Positions 25,644-36,928 of a stretch of DNA of 64,000 nucleotides are shown piece by piece; position 1 is the first letter of the stretch; every line of letters begins with the position of its first letter. Source of the DNA: Salvelinus alpinus (Eukaryota > Chordata > Actinopteri > Salmoniformes > Salmonidae); contig NC_092110.1 of assembly GCF_045679555.1 (NCBI RefSeq), forward strand, positions 3,363,390 through 3,427,389. The letters are read 5' to 3'. The translations under genes and the position numbers were made by a program. The notes beneath the pieces were generated by a model. That model was not told the DNA's origin. It did not search any database and worked only from the letters and a program-made list of their open reading frames with translations.

Positions 25644-26045
25644 AACATGTAACAGCATTACATTATTACAAACAGTGTTGATTGTTCTTGTTGAAAAAAT
25701 ACAGTTTATTCTTGATGCCTTATGAAAACACAGATGCGCCAAACTATTTGTATTATACCAATAACAACCCATTTCTGTTTCAGCCTACAAAGTAAAAATA
25801 AGAATAATTTGATTGAACACTAAATAGAATGTAATACAAATATCAACATGTAACAGCATTACATTATTACAAACAGTGTTGATTGTTCTTGTTGAAAAAA
25901 TACAGTTTATTCTTGATGCCTTATGAAAACACAGATGCGCCAAACTATTTGTATTATACCAATAACAACCAATTTCTGTTTCAGCCTACAAAGTAAAAAT
26001 AAGAATAATTTGATTGAACACTAAATAGAATGTAATACAAATATC
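25644..26045. repeat. Tandem 201-bp duplication with about one mismatch
   Basis: The block starting AACATGTAACAGCATTACAT at 25644 repeats at 25845. The only difference found by eye is CCCATTT against CCAATTT. It lies just downstream of the tp53i3 terminal exon in the minus sense, probably in its 3' UTR or flank. Confidence 0.95.
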
Positions 26046-26177
26046 AACATAATAAGAATCACATAACATTCAGGTCATATGCATTATCAACCAAGTTGAT
26101 CAACCAAATGTTAAATTTGGTGTGAAACAACTATGTTCAGTTTGGTAGTAGATGGAGAGATGTCACTGGAGGTCCCA

Positions 26178-26362
26178 TCATTGTGGGTTCATGACATTGA
26201 TGACAATCTTTCCCTTGTTTCTATTGGCTTCTATGTGTCTGTGAGCATCAGCTATCTTCTCCAGGGTAAACATGCTGTCGATCACAGGTCTCAGCAGGCA
26301 GGGGGAGGTGATAGGGTCTAAGAAGTGAGGTAGTGCCCTTTCTGAGAAGGCTCTCACCAGAT
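26178..26362 (-). CDS. tp53i3: tp53i3 (PIG3 quinone oxidoreductase-like) terminal coding exon only
   Basis: A good acceptor (TTTTTTCCTGTGCAG) precedes a phase-1 exon on the minus strand encoding about 61 residues, ending INVMNPQ and TGA at 26180-26178. The peptide has the ALPHF, LRPVID and EKIADAHRHIEANRNKGKIV segments of the TP53I3 C-terminus, part of the NADPH-binding MDR fold. TP53I3 reduces quinones with NADPH. The upstream exons should lie at higher coordinates on this strand, but none was recognised anywhere up to cenpo. This may be an orphan exon, or the rest may have been lost or pushed far away. The exon itself is open and looks conserved. Confidence 0.75.
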
Positions 26363-26465
26363 CTGCACAGGAAAAAACACACTTTACATTCAGGAAGTAT
26401 TAACAAATACATTGCTGTCGGGGAAAGGCATAATTATTTAATTGCATGATGTGAGAGTTAGAGGT

Positions 26466-26640
26466 TTGAGAGCAGCAGGTTGCTTAGCAGTTAAGAACGT
26501 TGGACCAGTAACCGAAAGGTTGCTAGTTCAAATCCCAGAGCTGACTAAGTGAAAAATATATCGGTGTGCCCTTGAGCAAGCCACTTAACCCTAATTACAT
26601 TAGGGTCGCTGTCAATAATGGCTAATCAGGGGGAGTAGGA
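26466..26640 (+). mobile_element. tRNA-derived SINE (diverged)
   Basis: AGCAGTTAAGAACGTTGGAC, CAGTAACCGAAAGGTTGC and TAGTTCAAATCCCAGAGC are A- and B-box-like blocks. They are followed by a TTGAGCAAGCCACTTAACCC body. The 3' tail is eroded. Confidence 0.75.
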
Positions 26641-27111
26641 TATGCAAAAAACTGTACTGTACTCATTGCTTAGAGAGACTTGGTCATTTCTTCAAACAAT
26701 CATTTTTATTTAATATTGATTAATTATTGCAATAATGAAACCGTCAACCCAACAGTCTTGACTGTTAGGCTGAGAGCCTACCCTTTACAGACAATGCACA
26801 GTTTATATAGCTGATACCCAGAATGCTTGGTTCCACCCCTCCCATATAGATTGGGGGGCACCATAAGCCACTTTGGGTTCATCCTCTGGTCGTCTGCCTC
26901 TGGTGCTGTCTCCCAGATGCTAGGATAATTAGGAATACTGAGGCCTTTGGTCTGTTCCTCCAGGCTCTCTCTATCTTGGTGACTCTCACCATATTTTACC
27001 TATGGAATGCCAGCTGTAGCTTTTTAATCACCAAGCCATCACTTAATCAGTTGCCAGCCCAAGCTCCATAAAGAACCCTCTCAGTTAACTCAGAAAGGAG
27101 AGAGTCCTAAG

Positions 27112-27295
27112 AACATTTACATTTTTACATTTAAGTCATTTAGCAGACGCTCTTATCCAGAGCGACTTACTCTATTAAATAAAACAACAATTTGGTGCAT
27201 AAATAACATAATCTTGTAATCCTGCTACCACATCCTCTCCCAGTTGGACCCACCAACTGGGTCCAACTGGATGACATCTGCTAAAAAAAAAAATC
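27112..27295 (-). repeat. SINE tail with L2-type stem-loop
   Basis: CATTTAAGTCATTTAGCAGA followed by CGCTCTTATCCAGAGCGAC is the reverse complement of the CTCTGGATAAGAGCGTCTGC stem-loop tail shared by L2-clade LINEs and partner SINEs. The same tail is seen at 36425-36470, 36538-36570, 50067-50113 and 58612-58650. Confidence 0.8.
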
Positions 27296-27449
27296 TCTTA
27301 AGTCTATGTTGATTAAATGTTTTCTCTGTATATATTTATCTCTCTGTATGTGTAAGATTTGAATACACACACTGAATTGTTTGCATATAATAGACATATT
27401 ATCAAATACTCATTCGATGTTGCAAGCACAAACCCTTGATTCATAATTA

Positions 27450-27935
27450 AACCGCATGGAATGGCAAATGCTCTGCATCAGACCGCAAGGCGCTACAGAG
27501 GGAAAGTGAGTACAGCCCAGTACATCACTGGGGCCAAACTTCCTGTCATCCAGGACCTCTATACCAGGCGGTGTCAGAGTAAGGCACTAAAAATGTTCAA
27601 AGACTCCAGCCACCCATAGATTGTTCTCTCTGCTGCTGCACGGCAAGCAGTACTGCTGAACAGTTAATCAAATGTCTATCCGGACTATTTACATTGACCC
27701 CCTTTATTATTGTTGTTTATTGAATTCATGCATTGACTGTCTTGCGCTGGCTCTATGCGCACTCACTAAACTCTACCCACACACTCACACATACTACACT
27801 GACACTCCAACAAACACACACACTACATACGCTCACACACATGCATATTGGTGCCACACACAGACACACTTTTCCACACAGGCTGTTGCTACTCTATTAT
27901 CTATCCTGAATGCCTAGTCACTTTTACCCCTACAT
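27450..27935 (+). mobile_element. L2-type LINE 3' fragment
   Basis: It contains CAGTACATCACTGGGGCCAA and TAAGGCACTAAAAATGTTCA, matching the reverse-transcriptase C-terminal coding region of the copy at 13784-14484, then a UTR with ACACAC-rich runs. It is truncated and has stops. Confidence 0.8.
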
Positions 27936-27937
27936 AT

Positions 27938-28505
27938 ACTGAACAAAAATATAAATGCATCATGCAACAATTTCATTGGTTTTACTGAGTTACAGTTCAT
28001 ATGAGGAAATCAGTCAATTGGCCCTAATCTATGGATTCCACATGACTGGGAATACAGATATGCATCTGTTGGTCACAGAAAAAAATGGGCCTCACAATGG
28101 GCCTCAGGATCTCATCACTGTATTTTTGTGCATTCCAATTGCCATCGATAAAATGCAATTGTGTTCATGGTCTGTAGCTTATGCCTGCCCATACCATAAC
28201 ACCGCTGCCACCATGGGGCACTCTGTTCACAACGTTGACATCAGCAAACCGCTCGTCTACATGATGCCATACACATGGTCTGCGGTTGTGAGGCCGGTTG
28301 GACGCCAAATTCTCTAAAACGACATTGGAGGTGGTTTATGGTAAAGAAATGAGCATTCACTTCCCTGGCAAAGCTCTGGTGGAAATTCTTGCAGTCTGCA
28401 TCCCAATTGGACACTCCATCAAAACTTCAGACATCTGTGGCATTGTGTCGTGTGACAAAACTGCACATTTTGGAGTGGCCTTTTATTGTCCCCAGCACAA
28501 GGTGC
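27938..28505 (+). mobile_element. Terminal part of a non-autonomous DNA element
   Basis: The left end CATATACTGAACAAAAATAT is a terminal sequence I recognise from a widespread teleost non-autonomous DNA transposon. The right end is missing because the sequence changes to a Tc1 fragment at about 28506. Confidence 0.6.
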
Positions 28506-28830
28506 ACCTGTGTAATGATTAGTAATGACAGTCAAGACAACACAGGAGTGGCTTCGGGACAAGTCTCTGAATGACCTTGAGTGGCCCAGCCAGAGCTCGG
28601 AATTGAACCCGATTAAACATCTCTGGAGAGACCTGAAAATAGCTGTTGAGCATCCAACCTGACAGAGCTTGAGAGGATCTGCAGAGAATGGGAGAAATTC
28701 CCCAAACACAGGTGTGCGAGCTTGTAGCGTCATACCCAAGAAGACTCAAGGCTGTAATTGCAGCCAAAAGTGCTTCAACAAAGTCTGAGTAAAGGGTCTG
28801 AATACTTATGTAAATGGAATATTTTTAGGT
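28506..28830 (+). pseudogene. Tc1 transposase 3' fragment
   Basis: The plus strand encodes the segment around [10 protein letters not shown] and LEWPSQS, then the C-terminal region. It ends in GTCTGAATACTTATGTAAAT typical of the terminal repeat. It is the same family as 13139-14630. Confidence 0.8.
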
Positions 28831-28844
28831 CAACGGGGCTCATA

Positions 28845-31800
28845 GTGTGGCATATGGTGGGTGTGAGGCAATGAAGCAGGCAATGGAGGTGCAACAAGTG
28901 AGAGTGCAAAGAAAGGTGTCATATGCTGAGGCAGTGAGTGTGGTCCAGGTCCAGGGAGATACAGGACCATGGGAGAGATGGGTAGGATCTAGACCGGGGA
29001 TTACGGGGAAGGTGGGCAGCGATATGTTATACATAGATAAGATAAAGCTGGTGACGTTCATAGCAGCAGCTATCAATAGCACAGCTAAAGAAGAGTCTAA
29101 AACAGAGAGGATTCAGCTAATAGTGAAAGCTGCTGGGAGACATCGGAGTATGACAGGGTTGGCATGGGAAGAGGTTCGAGATGACCTCAATCAGCCGAGG
29201 GTGGAGTCATGTATTACTGGATCTTAGTTATGGTAGTAGTACTACAATGGAATGCTCCAAGCCTGTCGGCTAATGGGCAGGAGTTCAAGCAGTTCATTGT
29301 ACAGTAGATGTGCCAACTAAGCCTGAAGTGATTTGTGTGCAGGAAACATGGCTCCAACCGACTGTGGAGTTTATCATACAGGGATATGTAGGGGTTCGTA
29401 GGGACAGAGATGTAGGGGAGGGGGGATGTGCCACTTTCATAATGCAAGGACTTCCTTACAGGATGCTAGGCAAAGGTATTGAACAGGAATATGTGGTGGT
29501 GGAGGTGTGGTTGAGAGGAGGGGTGCTAGTGGTAGAGAACTTCTATAATCTGTGTCAGATATTGGACCTGGAAGTGCTGGAGAGGGTGGAGGGCCAGGAT
29601 AGAAGTAAGGTCATGTGGTGTGGAGATTTTAATGCGCACAACACACTGTGAATGGGGAAATGGATGGATGGAAATGGCTAAGTGATGGAAAATCTGATAA
29701 ATTAAAGATCCGGTGTGCCTGAATGATGGCCGAGGGACCAGGATTGATGTAGCCACAGGGAAAGAGTCTGCCTTGGACCTCACTCTGGTATCTAGTGTGA
29801 TGGCCGAAATCTGTGAGTGGGAGGTATGGGAGGAGTCGACAGTAGGGAGTGATCATTACCCCATAGTATGGACAGTAAGCCGGAGGGAGTAGGAGGTGTC
29901 AGTGGATGGAGTAGGCAGGTGGGTGTTTGGCAAAAGGGGATCCGTTTCAGGAGCTGAGTGAGCAGGTGATGGCTCGGGTGGATATGAGAGGGGATGTGGG
30001 TAGTATGAATAACTGGGTGAGAACAGCGTTAGTGGGGGCAGCTACTGAGGCTATACCTAGGAGTTTAGGGAGGAGGACTGGGAAAGCAGTCCCATGGTGG
30101 ATGGAGGAGTGTGTGGCAATGGTGAGGAGTAGGAACAGGGCACTTAGAGTACTGAAAAGGACGCATAACATCCAACATCTGATTCAGTATAACAAGCTAT
30201 CGGCCAATAGCTTTAACATCAAATGTATGTAAGATTATGGAATGTATGATTACGGAGAGGCTAACTTACTTCCTGGAGAGGAGGGGGCTAGTATCACAAC
30301 ACCAGAGTGGGTTCAGGAAGGATAGGGGAACTATGGACCCAGTGCTCTGCTTAGAAGTCACCTCATTTGAAAGGCTAGATGTCATACACGGGCAAGGACT
30401 CAGAATATGTAGTGGAGCGTTTCAGACCTACCCAGTGTCTACCCTATAGGTGGAGATGGCGGATATTAATTATTGGGTCAACCTTCAGGGACATGGGGTT
30501 TCTCATCCTGCGAAAGGGATTTTACAGGCGTGATGGGAACATGAGCGAAGACAAAACACAAGCTTTGGGTGGGTGGGTAATACCCAGGCGAAGGAGATGG
30601 GACTGTATGGAAGGGAGTTTAGTCCAATGGTAGCTATACCTGTAAATCCACCATGGCTACTCCCGCCTCCAGTAGTTGTCTAGAAGTGTTGGAGAGAATT
30701 AAGATAGGGAGGGTGTTGAGCCATTTGATTTGTTTAAGAGATGTCTAGATACTGTGGGTAGTATGAATACCATCAGGATTTTGTGACCATTTACACAGAT
30801 GGTTCAAAAGATCCAAGGACAGGACGTACTGGGTCAGCATTTGTAGTGCAGGAATGTGGGGTGGCAGTCAGGAAACGTATTACAGATCATCTGGCTGTAT
30901 ATACGGCGGAGCTGATGGACATACTGTTGGCCTTGCAGTGGGTGGAGGAAGTCAAGCCAGACAGAGTAGTTATTTGCTCTGATTCATGTGCGTTGTTGAT
31001 GAGTCTCCAGTCCTTTAGCTCACATAGCAGACAAAATTATGAGGTGCTACAAACCCATTGCAGGATTAGACAGATGGGTATACAGATAAGATTTACTTGG
31101 GTCCAAGCCCATGTCAGGGTGGAGGGGAACAAGGCAGTTGATGTACTGGCTAAACAAGCACTTAGTAGTGGGGATGTTGAGGTTGTAGTTTCAATGAGCA
31201 TGGCAGAGGCAAAAAGCCTGATATGGACCGTGATGGTGCAGAGATGGCAGGAGCAGTGGAATGGAGATACTAAGGGCAGGCATTTATTTCAAGTACAGAG
31301 GAAAGTCAAGGAGGGGACGATGGCAGGAAGGGACAGAAGAGGGAGGCTATTTTTACCAGATTAAGGGTGGGACACAGCCAGTTGAATAAGACCTTAAATG
31401 TAATAGGAAAGCATCCAATAGGAAGGTGTGATTATTGCCAGGAAACAGATACGGTGGAGCATGTATTGCTACAGTGTGGAGAGTATCAGAGGGAAAGAGA
31501 GAGGCTGAGATCTAGTATGAGGGAAAAGGGGATACAGGAAATGAGTTTAAAGAGTATATTGAGTAGAACATCATTAGATATAGTCTCAAATATTTTTATA
31601 TATTTTTTAAGAGCAACGGGGTGGCAGGTAGGACTTAGTTTCTGTCACACCCTGATCAGTTTCACCTGTCCTCGTTATTGTCTCCACCCCCTCCAGGTGT
31701 CGCTTGTTTTCCCCAGTGTATTTATCCCTGTGTTTCCTGTCTCTCTGTGCCAGTTTGTCTTGTATGTTTCAAAATCAACCAGCGGTTTTCCTGTTTTTTG

Positions 31801-32090
31801 CTTTCTCTTTTTACCAGTCCTCCCGGTTTTGACCCTTGCCTGTTTTCTGGATTTTGTACCTGCCTGCCTGACCATTCTGCCTGCCTTGACCATGAGCCTG
31901 TCTGCCACTCTGATCTGGTTTTGACCTTTTGCCTGTCCACAACTATTCTCTTGCCTACCCCTTTGGATTAATAAACATTTTAAGACTCCAACCATCTGCA
32001 TCTGGGTCTCGCCTTGTGCCATGATAGTTTCTCCCTGTCTAATGCACCATAACGTTGGATGCCAACTGCCGATAAACCCCACTGAAGAGA
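28845..32090 (+). mobile_element. RNase-H-bearing non-LTR retrotransposon (I/Nimb-like), broken
   Basis: Order on the plus strand: a possible ORF1 end (28847-29227); an endonuclease domain (29310-29880) with VICVQETWLQ and VMWCGDFNAHNT motifs; a linker; a short reverse-transcriptase remnant (30190-30350) with SQHQSGFRKDRG; an RNase H domain (30783-31364) with YTDGSKD, TAELMDILLAL and ICSDSCAL carrying the acidic catalytic residues; and a C-terminal zinc knuckle CDYCQETDTVEHVLLQC. The reverse-transcriptase catalytic box was not found, so an internal deletion is likely. A solo LTR splits the 3' UTR. The element ends near the AACGTTGGATGCCAACTGCC block at 32052-32071. Confidence 0.85.
31643..32026 (+). 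mobile_element. Solo LTR inside the LINE 3' end, 5-bp target duplication
   Basis: The 384-bp block begins TGTCACACCCTGATCAGTTT and ends CTTGTGCCATGATA. GTTTC flanks it on both sides (31638-31642 and 32027-32031), a perfect 5-bp target duplication. It contains GGATTAATAAACATTTTAAG with a polyadenylation signal. It matches a common teleost LTR family. Confidence 0.88.
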
Positions 32091-32129
32091 AGGTCAATGG
32101 GCAAATAGGTCGAATCCCAACCGGGACGG

Positions 32130-33250
32130 ATGATCAATGGTGATCGAGGGAAGATGGCGGAAGAGGATGCTGAGTTCGAATTAAGCATCGAGTCAAATAA
32201 ATTTGGTGAAGATGAATGTTCTGAATGGACAACAGTAGTATTGAAAACTGGAACAAAAAGGAAATGGTCTAAAATTGGAGTAGAGAATACTTGTGTAAAT
32301 GATCATTTTGATTAATTGTATTTCTGGAGAGCAGAGGAAGATTGCAGTGGGCCTCAAAAGAATCCGGACAACAGAAGTTTTGTGTTTTGAACTTCGGAGT
32401 AGAACAGCCATCAAAGGAATCATCTCAGGGGTGACAACGTATGTTCAGGTTGAATACCTGAAGAGAATTCCTGGTGTGGTTGGTGCCCGGCGTCTGACCC
32501 GCTGGGTGAATGGAGAAAAAAAGAAAGTCTGTCGGTCCTGTTGTTTTTTGATAAATAGCAAATACCTACGCATATGAAGCTTGGTTATGTAAGATACGCT
32601 GTAAGAGTTTTCGTCCCCAAACCACTGCAGTGTAAGAATTGTAAAGGATTTGGTCCTGTTTCAAGTGTGTGATGACGAACAGAGTATATTGAAGAAAGGT
32701 ATGTAGAAGGATGACAGTGTTGCAATTGTGGTGGGGATCATGATCCCGAGTTCCTGGAGTGCCCTGTGAGGGTGAAGGATACTAAGGTGGCAAAAAGTTA
32801 GAGCGGTCAACCTCAATCTCCTATGCAGGCAATTAAAATAATTGAGAAAACAAAAGATGCTAGTGAAGAGATGGTAGTGGATACACCACAGCCTGTAGTA
32901 AATGTTTGCTGCCAGACAAAATATACCCTGTGTGTTAAAAAGGTGGATGTTGTGTTCATTGCCACAGTTATAAACTGTACAGCACAAGTCGCAAAGAAGT
33001 AGAAGAAACTAGACATTATTGTGGCTACAGCACAAAAGTTTTTGGCACTCAAGGATTTTATGTCGTAAGGGGTACTGGCACAGGAAGACCTGCCCTCCCA
33101 GGTTCCCCTTGAGCCTGTGTAGGGATCAGATCTGTTATATTTATTTATTTTGAACAGCAAAGTTGTTTGATTAATTTTATAATTTTTTTGGTAGTTCAGT
33201 TTTTTGGTTGTGTAATCGCCAATATACCAAAGAAGAAAAATCTCAACCGG
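32130..33250 (+). pseudogene. LINE ORF1 (gag-like) relic, copy 1
   Basis: The segment from ATGGCGGAAGAGGATGCTGA onward and 32299-32577 encode an ORF1 N-terminal domain (ELRSRTAIKGIISGVTTYV). About 32600-32780 carries CCHC-knuckle-like cysteines (LQCKNCKGFGP). About 32850-33000 holds the C-terminal VDVVFIATVIN block, also found at 56240-56310. It is interrupted by frame changes. ORF1 proteins bind LINE RNA. Confidence 0.7.
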
Positions 33251-33251
33251 C

Positions 33252-33600
33252 AAGATGGCGGAAGCAGAAGCAGGTGTGTATCTTGAAACTAATGACGGTG
33301 GAATCGAGGAAGATTAGCCTGTTGTCCAAAACAATCAAACTGAGCAAAGTATTGTTAGAAAATAAAACGTCCAGTTCTGTGAATGTCCCCTCGTCTTACA
33401 GGAGGAGTACGGCTTGTTGAAGAGGAGCGGATCAAGTGGCCAAATCTGAGGAACCCATTTGAGATATCCAGACCGGTGGAAAGAGTGATCCGTAAAATAA
33501 ATTCTGTGAGGATTACGAGAAGTGGACTTGTTCTGATTTCTTGTACTTCTGAGGAACGGAAGGATTGTGTTTTTTGTTTCACCCGATTTTAGAAGGTTGC
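33252..33600 (+). pseudogene. LINE ORF1 5' fragment, copy 2
   Basis: It starts AAGATGGCGGAAGCAGAAGC and encodes IRKINSVRITRSGLVLISCT, almost the same block as 54790-54870 (VDSIKVTRSGLVLVNC). It is truncated at about 33600. Confidence 0.7.
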
Positions 33601-33892
33601 CATGTAGTCAGTGGCGGAACTAGAGTTTTATACGTGGGGTGGCCAAGGCTACTTCAGGGGGTCCATAGACCATGACAGAAAATGAGTGTGTAACCTTAAC
33701 CTGGCATCTAAGGAGCATGAATGAATCCGATGATTTCTGATTAGAGGTAGAAGTGATAATCCACTTAATCAGGAGTTCTTCAATGTGACAGATAGTGTGG
33801 TCCAAAAGGGTTACTTCACTAGGATTCTTTAACATACTATGAAATCAGTGTCTCTACCTCAGAACTGCAGCTCAATTTCTTTCTCTCTCTCA

Positions 33893-34125
33893 AACACCTA
33901 TTTATTGCCTTACCTCCCTTATCTCATCTCATTTGCACACATTGTATATAGACTTGTTTTTCAACTGTATTATTGACTGTATGTTTGTTTACTCCATGTG
34001 TAACTCTATGTTGTTGTATGTGTCGAACTGCTTTGCTTTATCTTGGCCAGGTCGCAGTTGTAAATGAGAACTTGTTCTCAACCTGCCTACCTGGTTAAAT
34101 AAAGGTGAAATAAATAAAATAGTCA
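33893..34125 (+). mobile_element. LINE 3' UTR tail, same family as 7868-9027
   Basis: CTTTGCTTTATCTTGGCCAG through TGGTTAAATAAAGGTGAAAT matches the end of the copy at 8935-9020 nearly base for base. Confidence 0.85.
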
Positions 34126-34139
34126 GTTATACATCAGGG

Positions 34140-34425
34140 TAATTACCACACCTGAAGGTGTTACGCAATTGGGTAACTTTGACAATCAAATGGGTGGGTA
34201 TAAAAAGGCATTCAATTACAATCCTTAATAACCTGTTGGAAGATTTGGTGAATGGAAGAATTCGGAGAGAGCGAATTTTCAGAGACCAGCAAGATTTACT
34301 GGCCAATGATGAGTGGCTTATGAGCCGGTTCCGATTACCAAGAGCTGTTCTCTTGGATCTCTGTGCTGTAGTGGGCCCAGCGTTACAGAGAAGCACCCGC
34401 AGAAACGAAGCCGTGTTGCTATAAG
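34140..34425 (+). pseudogene. PIF/Harbinger transposase N-terminal fragment
   Basis: The frame encodes RIFRDQQDLLANDEWLMSRF followed by RLPRAVLLDLCAVVGPALQR, typical of the N-terminal region of HARBI1-like transposases. The catalytic DDE domain is absent. Confidence 0.8.
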
Positions 34426-34510
34426 GGCACCGAGTGAGAATGAATTTGTTTCATTAATCGAAAGCATTATCATTCCATCCAAATCATAAGTGATGCGGAC
34501 ATGGTACTGA

Positions 34511-35468
34511 CTAATGTGGTGGCTCGGTGGCCTGGGTCAACCCATGACTCAGGCCACCGAGCTGTGTGTGATGGCTGGCTTCTAGGTACGGATGAGTAGT
34601 GTAGAAATTCTGAATCAATTGCAATTTCTCTCTACTGCAGTGCCTAACCCATTCACCATGGAGGCGTGAGACCCCTACCTCCATGGGTTCAGGTTCTGAT
34701 CCAGAGTGTTCCCTGAGGGAAGGAGAGAAGTGATGAGTACCTACAATCCCGTAGTAGGTTATCCAGATGGCCATCGAAATGAGTGCGTCCAAAGAGAGGT
34801 TGTCGTCTCGACAGGCCAAATCTGTCTGGACCTCTTCACGTAGACCTCTTCGGAATAGCGTACGAAGCGCCGGCTCGTTCCATCCACTGAATGCTGCTAC
34901 GGTCCGGAAGGTGAGTTCGTACTCGGCAGGCTTCTGGCCCCCCTGCCGTAATTGGGGTAGACGCTCACCTCCCTCTCTGCCCTCCGGGGGATGATCGAAG
35001 ATGCATTTGAACAGAGCCACGAACTCCTAATATGAATCTAGCTCCTCCTCTCCTCTCTCCCAGATGGCCGTGGCCCATTCCAAAGCCCGCCCAGTCAGCA
35101 GAGAAATAACCGTGACAACCTTGGACCTCTCAGTGGTGGGGGCTCCCCTCTGGTGCATAAACTAGAGGGAGCACTGAAGTAGGAAACCACTGCATTTAGA
35201 TAGAGTGCTATCATATTTATCCAGGAGGGACAAACAGGCATGGAAGACCTGAGCGGGTTGCAGAATGGGCTGTTGTGCTGGCTCGACTGGTTGCAGAGTA
35301 TCCTCTGCTAGTTGACGCAACACCTCCCGGGTATGTCCGAGACGTTGCACACTGCGAGGAGCCTCTCCCATAGCCATCCAGTTGTGCCAGCTGGTCCTGG
35401 TGTTGACGTAGAAGGTATCCCTGCTCGTAAATCGTCTGGGAGATATTTTGTTCTCCTGCTGCTTCCAT
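34511..35468 (-). pseudogene. Ty3/gypsy gag, frameshifted and truncated
   Basis: On the minus strand gag starts at MEAAGEQN (35468), shortly downstream of the LTR. A frame break at about 35160-35220 leads to the capsid-like segment at 35020-34511 (WNEPALRTLFRRGLREEVQT, then DDNLSLDALISMAI), resembling the retrotransposon gag domain. The sequence stops near 34511, with no protease or polymerase. Capsid proteins package the element RNA. Confidence 0.8.
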
Positions 35469-35485
35469 TGTTTGAGTCAGTATTA

Positions 35486-35796
35486 TGTAACGAAGACGCT
35501 GTGTGTTGAGAAGCGGGTGAAACTTTTAATAAAACAACAAACATGGCATGAGACAACATAACAGTAGCGTCTTTGCATAAACACAGGATCAATACTGACT
35601 GGAGAAAGAACCTAAGCGATTGCCAGATATAGGGGAGGTAATAAGTGAGGTAATGGAGTCCAGGTGTGCCTCATGAGGACGTACAGGTGCATGTAATGGT
35701 TGATGCCAGGTGTGCGTAATGATGGATCCCAGGACCGGTGGTTAGCATACAGGCAACGTCAAACGCCGGAGGGGAGGAGCGGGAGTAGACGTGACA
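35486..35796 (-). mobile_element. 5' LTR of the Ty3/gypsy element
   Basis: In minus orientation the 311-bp block begins TGTCACGTCTACTCCCGCTC and ends CGTCTTCGTTACA (TG...CA ends). A TTTTATTAAAAG segment supplies a possible polyadenylation signal. It lies just upstream of the gag start. Confidence 0.75.
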
Positions 35797-35799
35797 CTT

Positions 35800-36290
35800 C
35801 TCTACCAATAACAGCTCATTTTCAGCTTTCCCCTCCCCATTCAGATCACTCCGACAGTCAATACAAAATTCTTGCTTGAGTAACTACCATTTGCTAAGAA
35901 GCTATATATATATTTTTTTTACCATTTTAATTGAAAACAAGGTACTTAATTGTTACCCAGAAATGATTTGATATTGAGATATAAACGGCTGCATTGGACC
36001 TTTAATTTAGTTGAATAAGCGATATAAACAAAAAAATAGGAACAGACTGTTTATGCTGCCCTGGGGGCAGAAATGTTAGTTTGGGTCAAGGTCATTTGAG
36101 GCCAAGCACAAAAAGTAATAAAAAAAAGTCTCAACAGCCCTCGGTGCAACCATTTGAATGCGCTCTTTAAAGCTGCAATATGTAACTTTTTGGGTAACCC
36201 AAACAAATTCAAATAAATGTGTGTTATAGATCTGTCATTTTCATTGAAAGCAAGTCTAAGAAGCAGTAGATCTGTTCTGTGAGTGCTACA
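35800..36290. other. No gene recognised
   Basis: AT-rich sequence between the gypsy LTR and the Tc1 relic; nothing coding is seen. Confidence 0.5.
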
Positions 36291-36412
36291 GTGCCTTCAG
36301 AAAGTATTCATACCCCTTAACTTATTACACATTTTGTTGTGTTACAGCCTGAATTCAAAATTCATGAAATTGATATTTTTTTCTCACCAATTTACACAAT
36401 ACCCCTTAATGA

Positions 36413-36835
36413 CATTTACATTTACATTTTAGTCATTTAGCAGACGCTCTTATCCGGAGCGTCTTACAGTAGAGTGCATACATTTTTTTTTATTTTTTTT
36501 TTTACATACTGAGACAAGGATATCCCTACCGGCCAAGAGCAGACGCTCTTATCCAGAGCGACTTACAGTAGAGTGCATACATTTTATTACATCTTTTTTT
36601 TTTTTTTTTTTTTACATACTGAGACAAGGATATCCCTACCGGCCAAACCCTCCCTACCGGCCAAACCCTCCCTAACCCGGACGCTATGCCAATTGTGCGT
36701 CGCCCCACGGATCTCCCGGTTGCGGCCGGCTGCGACAGAGCCTGGGCGCGAACCCAGAGACTCTGGTGGCGCAGCTAGCACTGCGATGCAGTGCCCTAGA
36801 CCACTGCGCGGTGGCGGGTGTCTCCCGGGTGCTAA
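36413..36835 (-). mobile_element. SINE with a tandemly duplicated 3' tail
   Basis: In minus orientation a tRNA-like head (about 36835-36700, with GGTTCGCGCCCAGGCTCTGT) leads into a body and an L2-type stem-loop tail. The tail segment from the GCAGACGCTCTTATCC stem-loop through the T run to CTACCGGCCAA occurs twice (about 36440-36534 and 36540-36648). CCCGGGTGCTAATTTAT also occurs twice at 36824-36856. Confidence 0.82.
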
Positions 36836-36928
36836 TTTATCCCGGGTGCTAATTTATTGAAAATGAAATACAGAAATGCCTAATTTACACAAGGGTTCAA
36901 TACTTTGTAGAAGAACCTTTGGCAGCTA

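Noticed and set aside
31675-32097. 140-codon minus-strand frame
   Set aside because: It is antisense to the solo LTR and has no recognisable domain.
34511-35468. A domesticated gag gene
   Set aside because: It is frameshifted, directly beside its own LTR, and truncated, which fits an ordinary dead retrotransposon.
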